Assembly (NCBI GenBank): GCA_016841825.1
Contig: JAENYK010000001.1
Span: 62,001 to 126,000 of the forward strand
DNA: 64,000 bases
Source of the DNA: Halothermothrix sp.
GTDB taxonomy: Bacteria; Bacillota; Halanaerobiia; DY22613
Reading direction: 5' to 3'
The notes beneath the pieces were generated by a model that saw only the letters and a list, made by a program, of their open reading frames with translations, did not search any database and was not told the DNA's origin. The translations under genes were made by a program, and so were the position numbers. Position 1 is the stretch's first letter. Each line of letters begins with the position of its first letter. This document shows, piece after piece, positions 1-8,874 of the stretch.

Positions 1-189
1 CATAGTACCACTGGGAACAAATAGAGCAGCCTCTTTGCCAACCTTCTCAGCTGCCAGTTCTTCTAAACGATTTATCGTCGGATCTTCACCATATACATCG
101 TCACCCACTTCAGCTTCAGCCATCGCTTTCCTCATCTCGGCAGTTGGTTTAGTTACTGTATCACTCCGAAAATCAACTAATTTGGTCAT
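1..189 (-). CDS. ltaE: Low-specificity L-threonine aldolase, N-terminal part (cut by left edge)
   Basis: The minus frame from ATG 189 to the edge gives 63 residues beginning [19 protein letters not shown] and containing [16 protein letters not shown]. That is the usual N-terminus of fold-type I PLP threonine aldolases, which split L-threonine or L-allo-threonine into glycine and acetaldehyde in the cytoplasm. The PLP lysine lies outside the window. The start overlaps the 3' end of the EamA transporter by 17 bp, and its GGAG ribosome site lies inside that gene, so the two are probably translationally coupled. Glycine production could feed the SHMT encoded elsewhere in the window, but that link is inference. 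Confidence 0.88.
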   Translation of the reverse strand, partial: MTKLVDFRSDTVTKPTAEMRKAMAEAEVGDDVYGEDPTINRLEELAAEKVGKEAALFVPSGTM

Positions 190-1081
190 CTCCAGTCACT
201 CCTTTGTTATTTATTACGAGTTGTAAATAATCTCCTACCTCAGCAAGAATCATCCCCAAAATAATCATGCCTCCCCCTATCAGACTCTGCCCAGTAATAG
301 GTTCAGCAAGAAGTAGAAATGCAAAGATCATGGCAAATACAGGTTCCATCGAAAAAATTATCGCAGTTCTAATCGAAGTTGTGAACTGTTGTGCCCAATT
401 TTGAATCAAGAAAGCTAAACCTGTCGCCATCACTGCCATATATACTATCGCCCACCAGACCTTAGCAGAATAAAACAGCTGTAACTGTCCACTCACTCCA
501 GCAGCAGCTCCAGAAAAAACACTGACAACTCCAATCTGCACCAAGGTCAAAAGGATCGGATCACGCTTCTGCACAAACTGACCAACAAAGAAGATATGCA
601 AACCAAAAGAGATAGCACATAACAGAATTAATAAGTCTCCAATAGTAAAAGTCCAGTTCCCATCATATGATAAAAATAAGAGTCCGCCTACTGCCAATCC
701 AACTCCAGATAGAACAGGAATTGAAGGCAACTTTTTCGTATAAAAAATCGAAATAATCGGTACAATCACCACTGATAATCCAGTAATGAAACCTGCCTTA
801 GAAGCAGTAGTGAATTGTAAACCACTCACCTGAAAGATAAATCCTCCCGTCAAAGCCAGCCCAAGATAAATACCTAACCGAATCAGATCAGGTTGTAGTT
901 TCTTTAACCTCTTCCAATAAGCTATCCCCAAAACCAGAGTGGCAATAGAAAATCTGATAAAGATAAAATTCAAAGGCTTAATTTCTTTAAGCGCATCTTT
1001 CATCAAAGGAAAAGTAGTACCCCAGATTAAGACAATAATAAGTAAAACTACATCAGCAATTATTCGCTTATACTTTCCCAT
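173..1081 (-). CDS. EamA/DMT-family transporter
   Basis: A 302-residue, very hydrophobic protein with about ten membrane segments arranged as two EamA halves. The N-terminal segment contains [17 protein letters not shown], the typical WG-x-x-F signature of the first half. The C-terminal half carries the family's [20 protein letters not shown] helix. Members export amino acids or other small metabolites; the substrate cannot be read from sequence. A strong GGAGGAG site precedes ATG 1081. It lies 15 bp after the Crp/Fnr gene and overlaps ltaE, so the three probably form one transcript, and the linkage to threonine aldolase hints at an amino-acid substrate. Confidence 0.9.
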   Translation of the reverse strand: MGKYKRIIADVVLLIIVLIWGTTFPLMKDALKEIKPLNFIFIRFSIATLVLGIAYWKRLKKLQPDLIRLGIYLGLALTGGFIFQVSGLQFTTASKAGFITGLSVVIVPIISIFYTKKLPSIPVLSGVGLAVGGLLFLSYDGNWTFTIGDLLILLCAISFGLHIFFVGQFVQKRDPILLTLVQIGVVSVFSGAAAGVSGQLQLFYSAKVWWAIVYMAVMATGLAFLIQNWAQQFTTSIRTAIIFSMEPVFAMIFAFLLLAEPITGQSLIGGGMIILGMILAEVGDYLQLVINNKGVTGDDQIS

Positions 1082-1096
1082 CCAAACTCCTCCTGC

Positions 1097-1753
1097 TTAT
1101 CGAATATAACTCATCAATTGTGACAAATCTATTATTACTATCTTTCGATTAACGATCTCGATTAAACCCTCTTCCTGAAATTGTTTCAAAGTTTTAGTGA
1201 CAGTAACCCGGGATGCTCCCAGAAGATTAGCAATCTCCTGATGAGTCAAAATTAAATCAATCAAGATTCCGCCTTCTGTCTGTTTACCAAATTGCTCATA
1301 AAAAGTGTAGATCTGACTGGCCAGTCGTCCAGTTATATCATAAAAAACTATATCCTTAACCTGTTGAGTAATTAACCTCATCTTCTCAGACATCATCTTC
1401 AATAGTTCTAATGCCAGATCAGGAGTTTCTATCATCAGTTCCCGCATCTCTTTATAACCAATGGCATAAGTAACCGTTTCTGTTAAAGTTTCAGCATTCA
1501 CCGCATACTCATGACTATCTCCCAACGCAACCTCTCCAAAAAATTGGCCCCGAGGAAGAATAAATAAAGTCTTCTCCTTACCTTCATTGGAAAACATTGA
1601 TAGTTTGACCAGACCTGTCCCTATATAATAAAGGCATCCTTCCTTATCATTCTCCATAAAGATCATCTCATTAGCTTTAAATCTTTTCGGATTACCCCTT
1701 TTCCTAAACAGCAGTTCTAATTTTCCGTTTAAATTTTCTTTTACTATACCCAT
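1097..1753 (-). CDS. Crp/Fnr-family transcription regulator
   Basis: A 218-residue regulator. An N-terminal cyclic-nucleotide-binding-like beta-roll (GQFFGEVALGD signature) is joined by a long dimer helix to a C-terminal helix-turn-helix (LTHQEIANLLGASRVTVTKTL). No Fnr-type cysteine cluster is visible, so an Fe-S sensor is unlikely; the effector is unknown. The frame extends 18 codons further upstream, but GGAGG eight bases before ATG 1753 makes this the better start. It heads a probable operon with the transporter and ltaE. A 16-bp near-palindrome upstream (1877-1892) may be its own operator. Confidence 0.88.
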   Translation of the reverse strand: MGIVKENLNGKLELLFRKRGNPKRFKANEMIFMENDKEGCLYYIGTGLVKLSMFSNEGKEKTLFILPRGQFFGEVALGDSHEYAVNAETLTETVTYAIGYKEMRELMIETPDLALELLKMMSEKMRLITQQVKDIVFYDITGRLASQIYTFYEQFGKQTEGGILIDLILTHQEIANLLGASRVTVTKTLKQFQEEGLIEIVNRKIVIIDLSQLMSYIR

Positions 1754-1876
1754 TATTCTTCCTCCCTTCTCTTTGGCAATCGTTATATATTTCGGTATCG
1801 GAAGCAATAATTCCTCTATCGTTACTTAAGATTCCTACAAGAAAAATTTATCTAGTAAATATCCCCTAGCCTAAAC

Positions 1877-1892
1877 TTGTCAAATTTGATAA
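1877..1892. promoter_or_regulatory. Candidate Crp/Fnr-type operator
   Basis: TTGTCAAATTTGATAA is a 16-bp inverted repeat with one mismatched pair. It lies between the divergent ends of the Crp/Fnr gene and feoA. On the minus strand it overlaps a TTGACA hexamer, a possible -35 for the regulator, though no strong -10 follows. Autoregulation is inference. Confidence 0.35.
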
Positions 1893-1895
1893 ATA

Positions 1896-1930
1896 AAAAG
1901 GGAATCAAAACTGATTTATTTTGACTCCCT
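1896..1930 (-). terminator. Rho-independent terminator after feoA
   Basis: A 12-bp stem (arms 1899-1910 and 1919-1930, one G-T pair) with an 8-nt loop, followed on the minus strand by a run of five T. It sits 14 bp past the feoA stop. Confidence 0.85.
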
Positions 1931-1943
1931 CGTCCAGAGGATA

Positions 1944-2174
1944 CTATTTTGTTGTCACTAATACTTCAATCAATCCACAAGTTTTTCGATCCAGAGCAAT
2001 CTGGGTAAAGCCAAGCTGAATCAGGTAAGTCGGAAAGGTCTGAATAACTTTGACTTCACTTCCCGGAAAGAATCCCAGGTTTAACAGTTTCCGATAAAAA
2101 TCTGCTTTATCTGTATTCAAAGCGTAGATTTTTCCCTGTTCCCCCACCCTCAATTGACTAAGATTCACCTTCAC
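1944..2174 (-). CDS. feoA: Ferrous iron transport accessory protein FeoA
   Basis: A 76-residue single SH3-like FeoA domain. The centre reads LLNLGFFPGSEVKVIQ, the conserved core of the family. The C-terminus has the usual IALDRKTCGLIEV beta-strands. FeoA is a cytoplasmic protein that assists FeoB in Fe(II) uptake. It starts 19 bp after feoB, so the order is feoB-feoA, the reverse of many genomes, and it is followed by a terminator. No feoC is seen. Confidence 0.95.
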   Translation of the reverse strand: MKVNLSQLRVGEQGKIYALNTDKADFYRKLLNLGFFPGSEVKVIQTFPTYLIQLGFTQIALDRKTCGLIEVLVTTK

Positions 2175-2193
2175 CCCCTTACCTCCCCTCTAT

Positions 2194-4134
2194 TTACAAA
2201 ATACTCAAAAGCAGATGGACCAGATAACCTATCCCAAAAGCAAAAGGAAAGATAAAACCGGTAATCAACAATCCTACCTTTATTCCATATTCTTTAATCA
2301 TCACAGCCAATTGAGCCAGACATGGAACAAATAAAGTTAAAGTTATTGATGCAACAATTAGCCCTCCATCATCCAAAATACCCTGATGATAGATATCAAA
2401 AAGACCCGCTGCTCCATAATCTCTACGGAAAAATCCAAAGAGAAAAGTAACCGCCGTCTCTGCCGGCAATCCTAAAGCCTTCACCACTGGTTCCAGAAGA
2501 GACAATAGTCTAGTGAACAATCCAGTAAGCTGACCTATCCAGATTAGAACACTGGAATAAACAAAGATAGGCAATATCTCTAAGAAGTACCACTCTATTC
2601 TCGCCCGGGTTTTGCTCAAAATATTTCCTGGACGGGGCCAGCGCAGTGAAGGCACCTCCATATAAAATCCCCCTTGCTCTCCCGGTAAAAACTTACCAGC
2701 CAGATAACCTACACTTAGCATAACAGTACCTACCACAATCAACCACCAGATCAGGCCTCCCGGTACAGTTGCCAACAACCCACTAATCACTCCCAATTGA
2801 GCTGAACAGGGAATAGCCAATGCCAACAGCAGTGTAGTCAAAACTTTCTCTCGTTTCGTCTCTAAAATTCTGGTGGTCAAAGTAGCCATAGTATCACACC
2901 CTAATCCCAGAACCAGCGGAATCACAGCACGCCCATTCAAACCTATCACCTTCAGTACCCGATCTACCAACAACGCTAATCTTGGCAAATAACCCGAATC
3001 TTCCAAAATAGAAAAGACAAGAAAAAATGTACCTACTATCGGTAAAATTATTGCCACAGCATACCGTAATCCCAGGGTAAAAATTCCATATTCCCCCACC
3101 AGAAGTAGCTGCAGACTATCCCAGGGAAGCAATCGTTCCACCCAGGTGGTGAATAGAGGATTTAACCATTGACGAAAAACTACCCCTTCCAGAAAATCTA
3201 CCACTACTCCAGCTCCAAAACCACCAACAAATCGATATATCCCAAAATACAAAACCAGTAATACGATCGGTATTCCACTTAAAGGTCTGGTACAGATCTG
3301 ACTCAATTTTCGCTGTAAATAAGGATTTTTTGCACCATGTAACTCCAGACACTTAGCCAATATCTGTTCAGCTTTCCGCTGCCTGGTCATCGTTATTGCA
3401 TATGCTACAGAACGTTTATCCCCAGTCATCCTCTTTTCGAGAATCGTGTTAATCCTGTCATAAGTACGTTGGTTTTCTGTCTTCTGAACCACTTTTAACA
3501 TCTCACCATCCTGCTGCAGTACAAACAATGCCATACTCTGATTGCTGAACGAATATTTTCCCCGTAACATGCCAGAGATGCGTTGAATATTCAGCTTAAT
3601 CTCTCCCGGGTAATTCAATAAGATTTTACTGTTACTCCAACTCTCCATTCCCAATATCCACTCACCAATTACCCTTTTTAATTCCAAAATCCCCTCTTTT
3701 TTGATTGAAACGGTCGGTATAACTGGTATCCCAATTAACTTTGATAACTTATTACAGTCCAGTTGTATTCCACACCGTCTGACTTCATCCATCATATTCA
3801 CAACCAGAATCACCCTAAACTCAGCTTCCAACAGTTGTATAGTAATGGGTAACATCCGTTGTATATTTTTCCCATCAACAATATGTAGAATTAGATCCGG
3901 TTCCTCTGTGAACAACAGATCTCTAGTCACCTTCTCTTCACCACTGATGGGGAATAGAGAATAAATGCCAGGCGTATCCACAACCTCAACTTTCTCTTCG
4001 CCCCATTTGAACTGGCCCCAGGTTACCTCAACTGTAGTGCCCGGATAATTGGAGACTGTAACATATTTACCAGTCAGATGGTGAAAGATCACACTTTTTC
4101 CCACATTCGGTGAACCTACCAGGGCAATTTTCAT
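2194..4134 (-). CDS. feoB: Ferrous iron transporter FeoB
   Basis: 646 residues. The N-terminal G domain shows G1 GSPNVGKS, the switch region NYPGTTVEV and G3 DTPG. A helical spacer follows, then two Gate regions rich in membrane helices with the family's LGLGCDTMAT and IPCSAQLGV motifs (the cysteines are proposed to line the iron path). It imports Fe(II) across the inner membrane in anaerobes. Two ATGs lie at the start; 4134 is preferred because the GAGGTGG site lies at proper distance, whereas 4140 directly abuts it. It lies downstream of a Fur-family gene, with a hairpin between them, and upstream of feoA. Confidence 0.95.
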   Translation of the reverse strand: MKIALVGSPNVGKSVIFHHLTGKYVTVSNYPGTTVEVTWGQFKWGEEKVEVVDTPGIYSLFPISGEEKVTRDLLFTEEPDLILHIVDGKNIQRMLPITIQLLEAEFRVILVVNMMDEVRRCGIQLDCNKLSKLIGIPVIPTVSIKKEGILELKRVIGEWILGMESWSNSKILLNYPGEIKLNIQRISGMLRGKYSFSNQSMALFVLQQDGEMLKVVQKTENQRTYDRINTILEKRMTGDKRSVAYAITMTRQRKAEQILAKCLELHGAKNPYLQRKLSQICTRPLSGIPIVLLVLYFGIYRFVGGFGAGVVVDFLEGVVFRQWLNPLFTTWVERLLPWDSLQLLLVGEYGIFTLGLRYAVAIILPIVGTFFLVFSILEDSGYLPRLALLVDRVLKVIGLNGRAVIPLVLGLGCDTMATLTTRILETKREKVLTTLLLALAIPCSAQLGVISGLLATVPGGLIWWLIVVGTVMLSVGYLAGKFLPGEQGGFYMEVPSLRWPRPGNILSKTRARIEWYFLEILPIFVYSSVLIWIGQLTGLFTRLLSLLEPVVKALGLPAETAVTFLFGFFRRDYGAAGLFDIYHQGILDDGGLIVASITLTLFVPCLAQLAVMIKEYGIKVGLLITGFIFPFAFGIGYLVHLLLSIL

Positions 4135-4148
4135 CAACATCCCACCTC

Positions 4149-4199
4149 AAAAAAAAATCCTCACTCCCTACTATTTATATGAGTAGAGAATGAGGATTT
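4149..4199 (-). terminator. Terminator or attenuator between fur and feoB
   Basis: A long stem (about 4156-4172 with 4182-4199, two wobble or mismatch positions) followed on the minus strand by nine T. Because only 63 bp separate the two genes, feoBA may be reached by read-through of this hairpin from the fur promoter. Confidence 0.8.
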
Positions 4200-4203
4200 A
4201 TGC

Positions 4204-4647
4204 TCATTTATCCTGCGCTTTCCGACAGTCAGCACAATAACCATAAAATTTAATTCGGTGATCAACAACATCAAACTCGTATTGAGATTGGATATGATCT
4301 TCCAGATTTTTCAACATATCATCATTAAATTCCACAATCTTGCGACATTTTAAACAGATCAGATGATGGTGATGTTTATCTCCCTGTTCCAATTCATATC
4401 TCCGACAGTTGTTATCAAAATTAAGTTCATGTAAGATTCCCAGTTCACACAACAACTCCAGGCTGCGATAAACAGTAGCCAGTCCAATATGCGGGTTCTG
4501 CTTGCGTACCAACTGATAAATCTCCTCAGCACTGGGATGTTCATTAATATTCTCAATCAACGTCTTAAGAATAAGTCTCCGTTGACTGGTAAGTTTAAAA
4601 TTCTTCTCACTCAAGCGTTCCTCGTACTCCCGAAGCTTGTCCTCCAT
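4204..4647 (-). CDS. fur: Fur-family metal-dependent repressor
   Basis: 147 residues. The N-terminal winged helix contains TSQRRLILKTL and ATVYRSLELL, the latter matching the Fur recognition helix. The C-terminal half has the HHHHLICLKCRKIVEF metal site and a second C-x-x-C (CADC), so it binds structural zinc and a regulatory metal. Adjacency to feoB and feoA supports iron sensing, although Zur or PerR function cannot be excluded from sequence alone. GGTGGTGA precedes ATG 4647, and a consensus sigma-A promoter lies just upstream. Confidence 0.9.
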   Translation of the reverse strand: MEDKLREYEERLSEKNFKLTSQRRLILKTLIENINEHPSAEEIYQLVRKQNPHIGLATVYRSLELLCELGILHELNFDNNCRRYELEQGDKHHHHLICLKCRKIVEFNDDMLKNLEDHIQSQYEFDVVDHRIKFYGYCADCRKAQDK

Positions 4648-4689
4648 TTCTCACCACCTACCTTTTTCAGTGGATAAGCGTTTTCAATC

Positions 4690-4718
4690 ATTATATCAAA
4701 GCTACGCGAGGGAGTCAA
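4690..4718 (-). promoter_or_regulatory. Sigma-A promoter of fur
   Basis: On the minus strand TTGACT and TATAAT are separated by exactly 17 bp. The predicted start lies about 35 bp before the fur ATG. The -35 lies inside the last codons of the preceding gene (4702-5088), so fur has its own promoter. Confidence 0.8.
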
Positions 4719-5088
4719 GGGCAATCTCTTCTAAAATTAGCCTTTTAATACGAAAAATAATCTGCTGTAACCCACTCCCCAGATGACTGGGTAAGCTTTT
4801 TTGTTTGAAAAATACCGGATTAATTCCAACAATCAGAATCCGATCATTTATCGTAATAAAATTTAATGAAGTAGGATCATCATTGTCTTCGTCTGCAAAC
4901 TGATCAATAATTATAATTTTATCTACATTAAGTGCAATAATTTTATGATATATATCCCAACTGGTCGAACTGCAATGAAGAAACCTCACATCAGGTTCTC
5001 TCATCGTATTTTGTAACTTTTCGATAAGACGCTTTATACCCATATTAGGTATATAATTAACTCCGATCACCGCAATACTCTTTGCCAT
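4702..5088 (-). CDS. Conserved hypothetical protein, hydrogenase-maturation-protease-like fold?
   Basis: 128 residues, not recognised with confidence. The first strand reads KSIAVIGVNYIPNMG and is followed by a helix. The pattern NVDKIIIIDQFADEDNDD recalls the alternating alpha/beta order of HycI/HupD-type maturation proteases. The metal-binding acidic pair expected after the first glycine is missing (IPNMG), so if related it is probably not an active protease. AAAGGTGA precedes the ATG. It is a separate gene upstream of fur, and no hydrogenase gene lies nearby. Confidence 0.6.
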   Translation of the reverse strand: MAKSIAVIGVNYIPNMGIKRLIEKLQNTMREPDVRFLHCSSTSWDIYHKIIALNVDKIIIIDQFADEDNDDPTSLNFITINDRILIVGINPVFFKQKSLPSHLGSGLQQIIFRIKRLILEEIALDSLA

Positions 5089-5232
5089 GATGAAATCACC
5101 TTTCTGAACATTTTATATTTAATGTACCCAGAAAAGTGAAAAACTAAACAATTGGTCCCCAATAATTTATTTATCATCCCAATTAATTTGGTTCATTAGA
5201 TGTAAGTTAACTTATAAATCGATCAATTCATC

Positions 5233-6189
5233 TTAATATCCTCGATCAAAATTCACCAGATTCTCTAAAGGTTCACCTTTCAGATAATGATCCAGATTCT
5301 GTGCCAGAATCATCATCGCCCGTTCCATATAGTGATCTGAAAGTGCAGACATATGGGGTGAGATATAGACATTGTCCATCTTCCAGAGAGGAGATTCAGG
5401 ATCTAAAGGCTCTTTCTCAAAAACATCAAGGATTGTCGCTTTAATCTGACCTTGCTGTAAAGCTACGATCAGAGCCTGTTCATCCACTACATCACCTCTA
5501 CCAAAACTCATAAAAATCGCTGATTCTTTCATCACCTCAAACGCTTCCTTACCAATCATGTGACAAGTTTTCGGGGTATATGGCAGAATTGAGAGTACCA
5601 CATCTCCCTCCTGAATAGCTGCCAACCAATCTTCTGCTCCATAAACTTTGTCCACATTTTCAACCTCAGCAACCGTTCGTTTTACACCTACAACTCGAAC
5701 TCCGAACGATTTAGCTCTTTTAGCCACTTCCCTACCAATATTACCCAAACCAAGAATAACCAAAGTCTTATCGTAAATCTCCGCTACTCTAGGTTTAGCC
5801 CATTCTCCTTTTCGTTGATTTTCCCGCAGGTCAAATAGCCCTCTGGTTACTCCCAATAGCATTCCCAGGATATGCTCTGCCATGGGAACTCCATGAATAC
5901 CTTTTGAAGAGGTAAGCATAATCCCTCTCTCAGGTATTTCAGGAAGAAGAAAATTATCCACTCCTGCAGTCAAAGTCTGAATCCAACGCAACTCATTTCC
6001 GATAGTTACATATTTGGGATCAAAGGTACTCCACCAGGAGATAAATATTTGTGCATCCAACACTTCTTTCTCCAGAACTGATTTGTCATCAGAAGCAATA
6101 ATCTGCAATTCTACTCCATTCTCCAGACCTACATTTTGAAGGAGTTGAATATATTTAGGATTAACCTTTGTGCCCAGTAGAATTTTCAT
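5233..6189 (-). CDS. D-2-hydroxyacid dehydrogenase
   Basis: 318 residues. The NAD-binding Rossmann motif is GLGNIGREVAKRA. Catalytic residues appear as Arg in SFGRGDVVDE, Glu in DVFEKEPLDPESPLW and His in ISPHMSALSDHY, the R-E-H triad of the family that reduces 2-ketoacids to D-2-hydroxyacids. The exact substrate is not predictable. The frame reaches 6252, but GGGGGAG five bases before ATG 6189 gives the better start and a family-typical N-terminus (MKILLGTKV). Confidence 0.9.
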   Translation of the reverse strand: MKILLGTKVNPKYIQLLQNVGLENGVELQIIASDDKSVLEKEVLDAQIFISWWSTFDPKYVTIGNELRWIQTLTAGVDNFLLPEIPERGIMLTSSKGIHGVPMAEHILGMLLGVTRGLFDLRENQRKGEWAKPRVAEIYDKTLVILGLGNIGREVAKRAKSFGVRVVGVKRTVAEVENVDKVYGAEDWLAAIQEGDVVLSILPYTPKTCHMIGKEAFEVMKESAIFMSFGRGDVVDEQALIVALQQGQIKATILDVFEKEPLDPESPLWKMDNVYISPHMSALSDHYMERAMMILAQNLDHYLKGEPLENLVNFDRGY

Positions 6190-6303
6190 GATAACTCCCC
6201 CCAGCATTGTGTATTTACCTCTATTATATATAATTTTATTATCAATTAGCAAGTTAATTCTTTACAACACCCCATTGCAGCTGGAGGAAGTTATTGTCCA
6301 AAA

Positions 6304-7215
6304 TTACTTAAAACCATTCTTCAAATCCAGGAAATTTCCAAGATTAGCCAATACCTCACCCCACTGTAAGGGCATATAAATCTTGCTTGCCTGTCCGTCC
6401 GCGATCTTCTCTAAGGTCTCCAGATACTGTAAAGCAATTATCCTTTCATCTGGTGCACCTTCATGGATTGCTTTGTAGACTTCTTTAATCATATCAGCTC
6501 TGGCCTGTTCAACAACCCTAATCTTTTCTGCTTCACCCTGGGCTCGAAGAATAGCAGCCATCTTCTCACCTTCGGCCCGGGCTATCTCTGCTTTCCGTTC
6601 ACCTTCAGCTGCTCTGATTGCCGCTTCTCTCTTTCCTTCAGCAAGCAAGATTCCTGCCCGTTTCTCTCGCTCGGCTTTCATTTGAGTCTCCATCGCATCC
6701 AAAATATCTTCTGGTGGTGCAATATCTTTTAACTCTACTCGATTGACCTTTACTCCCCATTTATCAGTAGCTTCATCTAAGATCAAACGTAATTTGGAAT
6801 TTACTGTATCACGGGAGTTTAAAGTCTCATCTAACTCCATCTCACCGATCACGTTTCTTAATGTAGTCGCTGTCAAATTTTCGATAGCTGATTCCACATT
6901 CGAGATCTCATACTGAACTTTAACTGGATCAGTTATCTGATAATAAACGATTGTATTAATTAGCATTTTCACATTATCCTTGGTAATCACCTGCTGGGGT
7001 TCAAAATCCCGCACCTGCTCTTTCATGTCCAATTCACTCACCATAGTATCGGTAAAAGGCATAATAAAATTGATTCCACTATGAGCGATCTTATGAAAAC
7101 TACCGAGTCTTTCCACAACACCCACTCTGGATTGTTGAACAATCTTCAGACAAAATTTCCCCAATAGAACAGCAAAAATAGCTAACAGCAGGAGAACAAT
7201 AATCCAGATCAACAT
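6304..7215 (-). CDS. Stomatin/prohibitin-like SPFH membrane protein
   Basis: 303 residues. One N-terminal membrane helix (about 3-24) is followed by an SPFH/band-7 domain (VGVVERLGSFHKIAHSGI start) and a long Ala/Glu/Lys-rich helix with repeated AEGER/AEGEK units (about 190-235), typical of slipins. Such proteins form oligomeric scaffolds in membrane microdomains. It is cotranscribed with a short NfeD protein, the usual partner, 76 bp upstream. GGAGGTG precedes the ATG. Confidence 0.92.
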   Translation of the reverse strand: MLIWIIVLLLLAIFAVLLGKFCLKIVQQSRVGVVERLGSFHKIAHSGINFIMPFTDTMVSELDMKEQVRDFEPQQVITKDNVKMLINTIVYYQITDPVKVQYEISNVESAIENLTATTLRNVIGEMELDETLNSRDTVNSKLRLILDEATDKWGVKVNRVELKDIAPPEDILDAMETQMKAEREKRAGILLAEGKREAAIRAAEGERKAEIARAEGEKMAAILRAQGEAEKIRVVEQARADMIKEVYKAIHEGAPDERIIALQYLETLEKIADGQASKIYMPLQWGEVLANLGNFLDLKNGFK

Positions 7216-7291
7216 ATTTTCACCTCCTAATATTTGGACTACCTACTTTCCATAGATATTCTTATGTAAAGGTGTTTTAGAACCGAATAAT

Positions 7292-7699
7292 CTAACTTTT
7301 CACCTTTAATTTAGTACCATTGACTTCAACTATCTTTACTGTTGTCCCAACAGATATCTCACCATCTTCGCAATAAGCTCGCCAGGCTTCCCCATGGATT
7401 TTGACCAATCCCCGGTCACAATACACCCGTTGAACTGTCTCAATTACCAATGCTTCCTTACCAATCAAAGCATCTACATTAGTTCTGGTACCATTCTTCC
7501 AGAGAACAAGCTTACGGGAGCTAATGGTGAAAATAACCGAAATCAGCACAAAAACCAACAATTGATAGACGAAAGGATAAAAAATAGCTGTGACTGCAGC
7601 GGCGAACGCACCTAAAGCAAACCAGAGCAGTAAAAATTGGACCGTAACCAATTCTCCAATCCCCAAAAATATACCTAGAATTAACCATAACCACTTCAT
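7292..7699 (-). CDS. NfeD-family membrane protein (short form)
   Basis: 135 residues. Two to three N-terminal membrane helices are followed by a soluble C-terminal OB-fold (about 75-135: LIGKEALVIETVQ through VKIVEVNGTKLKVK). The ClpP-like protease domain of long NfeD proteins is absent. Short NfeD proteins pair with stomatin-like partners in membrane domains, and the partner lies immediately downstream. GGAGGTGA precedes the start. Confidence 0.9.
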   Translation of the reverse strand: MKWLWLILGIFLGIGELVTVQFLLLWFALGAFAAAVTAIFYPFVYQLLVFVLISVIFTISSRKLVLWKNGTRTNVDALIGKEALVIETVQRVYCDRGLVKIHGEAWRAYCEDGEISVGTTVKIVEVNGTKLKVKS

Positions 7700-7825
7700 C
7701 TTCCTTTCACCTCCTATTAATCATATTTATAGCAGAGTAAAATTAGAACATAACTAAATTGCATCGGATATATCTTAGTCTATTTTATAAATTCGCAATT
7801 TTTTTTATTATTTTTATAATAAATA

Positions 7826-7854
7826 TTGAAATTCCTTGGAAGTTTATATATAAT
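7826..7854 (+). promoter_or_regulatory. Sigma-A promoter of the AbrB-like gene
   Basis: TTGAAA and TATAAT are separated by 17 bp, about 60 bp before the chosen ATG. The surrounding A+T-rich tract could act as an UP element. Confidence 0.75.
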
Positions 7855-7913
7855 AATCTTACCAGAGTATGTCGGATTTAGAGAAAATTTTACAAAATGA
7901 GGAGGAATTGAGT

Positions 7914-8153
7914 ATGCAATCAACAGGTTTAGTACGGCGAGTTGACGAACTGGGGAGAATAGTTATTCCCATCGAATTGCGCCGAAGTCTGGATATCGAC
8001 CCAGGCGATCAGATGGAGATTATTGTGGGGGATGAAGAGATTATCTTGAAGAAGTATATTCGAACCTGTATCTTCTGCGGCAGCGGAAATGATACACTGC
8101 AATTTAAAAATCAGGTTATGTGTGCCAAATGTAAAGAGGAGATGCTTCGTTAA
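7914..8153 (+). CDS. abrB: AbrB-family transition-state regulator with zinc-ribbon tail
   Basis: 79 residues. The SpoVT/AbrB swapped-hairpin DNA-binding domain is complete (TGLVRRVDELGRIVIPIELR). The C-terminal half carries CIFCG and CAKC, a putative zinc site also seen in B. subtilis-type AbrB relatives. The reading frame starts 15 codons earlier, but GGAGG eight bases before ATG 7914 marks the true start. It probably acts as a global regulator of growth-phase or sporulation genes. It has its own promoter and terminator. Confidence 0.92.
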   Translation: MQSTGLVRRVDELGRIVIPIELRRSLDIDPGDQMEIIVGDEEIILKKYIRTCIFCGSGNDTLQFKNQVMCAKCKEEMLR

Positions 8154-8171
8154 AAATTACTGAACTTAGTC

Positions 8172-8202
8172 AGCCATCAGTTAAACCTGGTGGCTTTATC
8201 TT
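8172..8202 (+). terminator. Terminator after abrB
   Basis: A 9-bp stem (8172-8180 with 8187-8195, one G-T pair) with a T-rich but interrupted tail. It lies just past the abrB stop. Confidence 0.6.
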
Positions 8203-8292
8203 GTCTGTAAAAGGATTTGCCAAGACAAAAATTCCCTTGTATCTTCCTCAGCAGAACACACACACTATAATAAAAAGGAGATGCAAGCATTA

Positions 8293-8670
8293 ATGGCTAC
8301 AACAACTAATATGGAAGTTTTCAACGCAGCAGCTATGCTAAACAAGATAGTTCCAAATCAAGAGTTAAAGATTGGTGTCGGGAAGGTTTTTGAAACTGAG
8401 CAGATGAGCTTCTATCTGGCCCAGGTTGGAAATGAAGTTCCACCACACTATCACAAGAAAAGCGACGAAACCTATTTTATTTACAAAGGTCAGGGTAAAA
8501 TGCAGGTTGATCAGGATTTTCGCGATGTCAAACAGGGGGATATTATACTTATTCCTAAAGGCTCGATTCATGGACTAAAAAATACTGGTCATGAAGATTT
8601 AATTATCTTCTTCATCTCATCACCTGCTTTCGATCAACAGAATGATCGTTTCGTACCTCAAACTCATTAA
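8293..8670 (+). CDS. Small cupin-domain protein
   Basis: 125 residues forming a single conserved cupin barrel. Motif 1 (PHYHKKSDETYFIYKG) supplies two His and a Glu. Motif 2 (GDIILIPKGSIHGLKN) supplies the third His, so a bound metal is likely. Function is unknown: stand-alone cupins range from isomerases to binding proteins. ATG 8281 touches the GGAG ribosome site, so ATG 8293 is preferred. It is transcribed alone, convergent with the beta-barrel candidate. Confidence 0.85.
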   Translation: MATTTNMEVFNAAAMLNKIVPNQELKIGVGKVFETEQMSFYLAQVGNEVPPHYHKKSDETYFIYKGQGKMQVDQDFRDVKQGDIILIPKGSIHGLKNTGHEDLIIFFISSPAFDQQNDRFVPQTH

Positions 8671-8874
8671 AACACCAACACTTATTTTCCCCGAATTGTT
8701 GACTGAATTGCAGCTGAAAAATTAGATTAATCTTACAGCACAATCTTCAATTAATCTGTCATGATTGAGTAAAAACCCGGGTGTCTGGAGGCATAATAAT
8801 CATTTTTGGATGTTTAAAACCAACTATTGATTGTTAATGTTCCCGACACCTTTTATTATTGTCGTCTCATCAAA

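Noticed and set aside
35-226. Plus-strand 63-codon ORF at the left edge
   Set aside because: Antisense to the threonine aldolase start and the end of the EamA gene.
4683-4700. Fur box overlapping the fur promoter
   Set aside because: The A+T-rich sequence near the -10 matches a Fur box too poorly to claim autoregulation.
8761-8860. Possible RNA element with GGTGTC/GACACC arms between the cupin gene and the barrel gene
   Set aside because: The stem is only six or seven pairs around a loop of about 60 nt and the region has no other conserved-looking structure.
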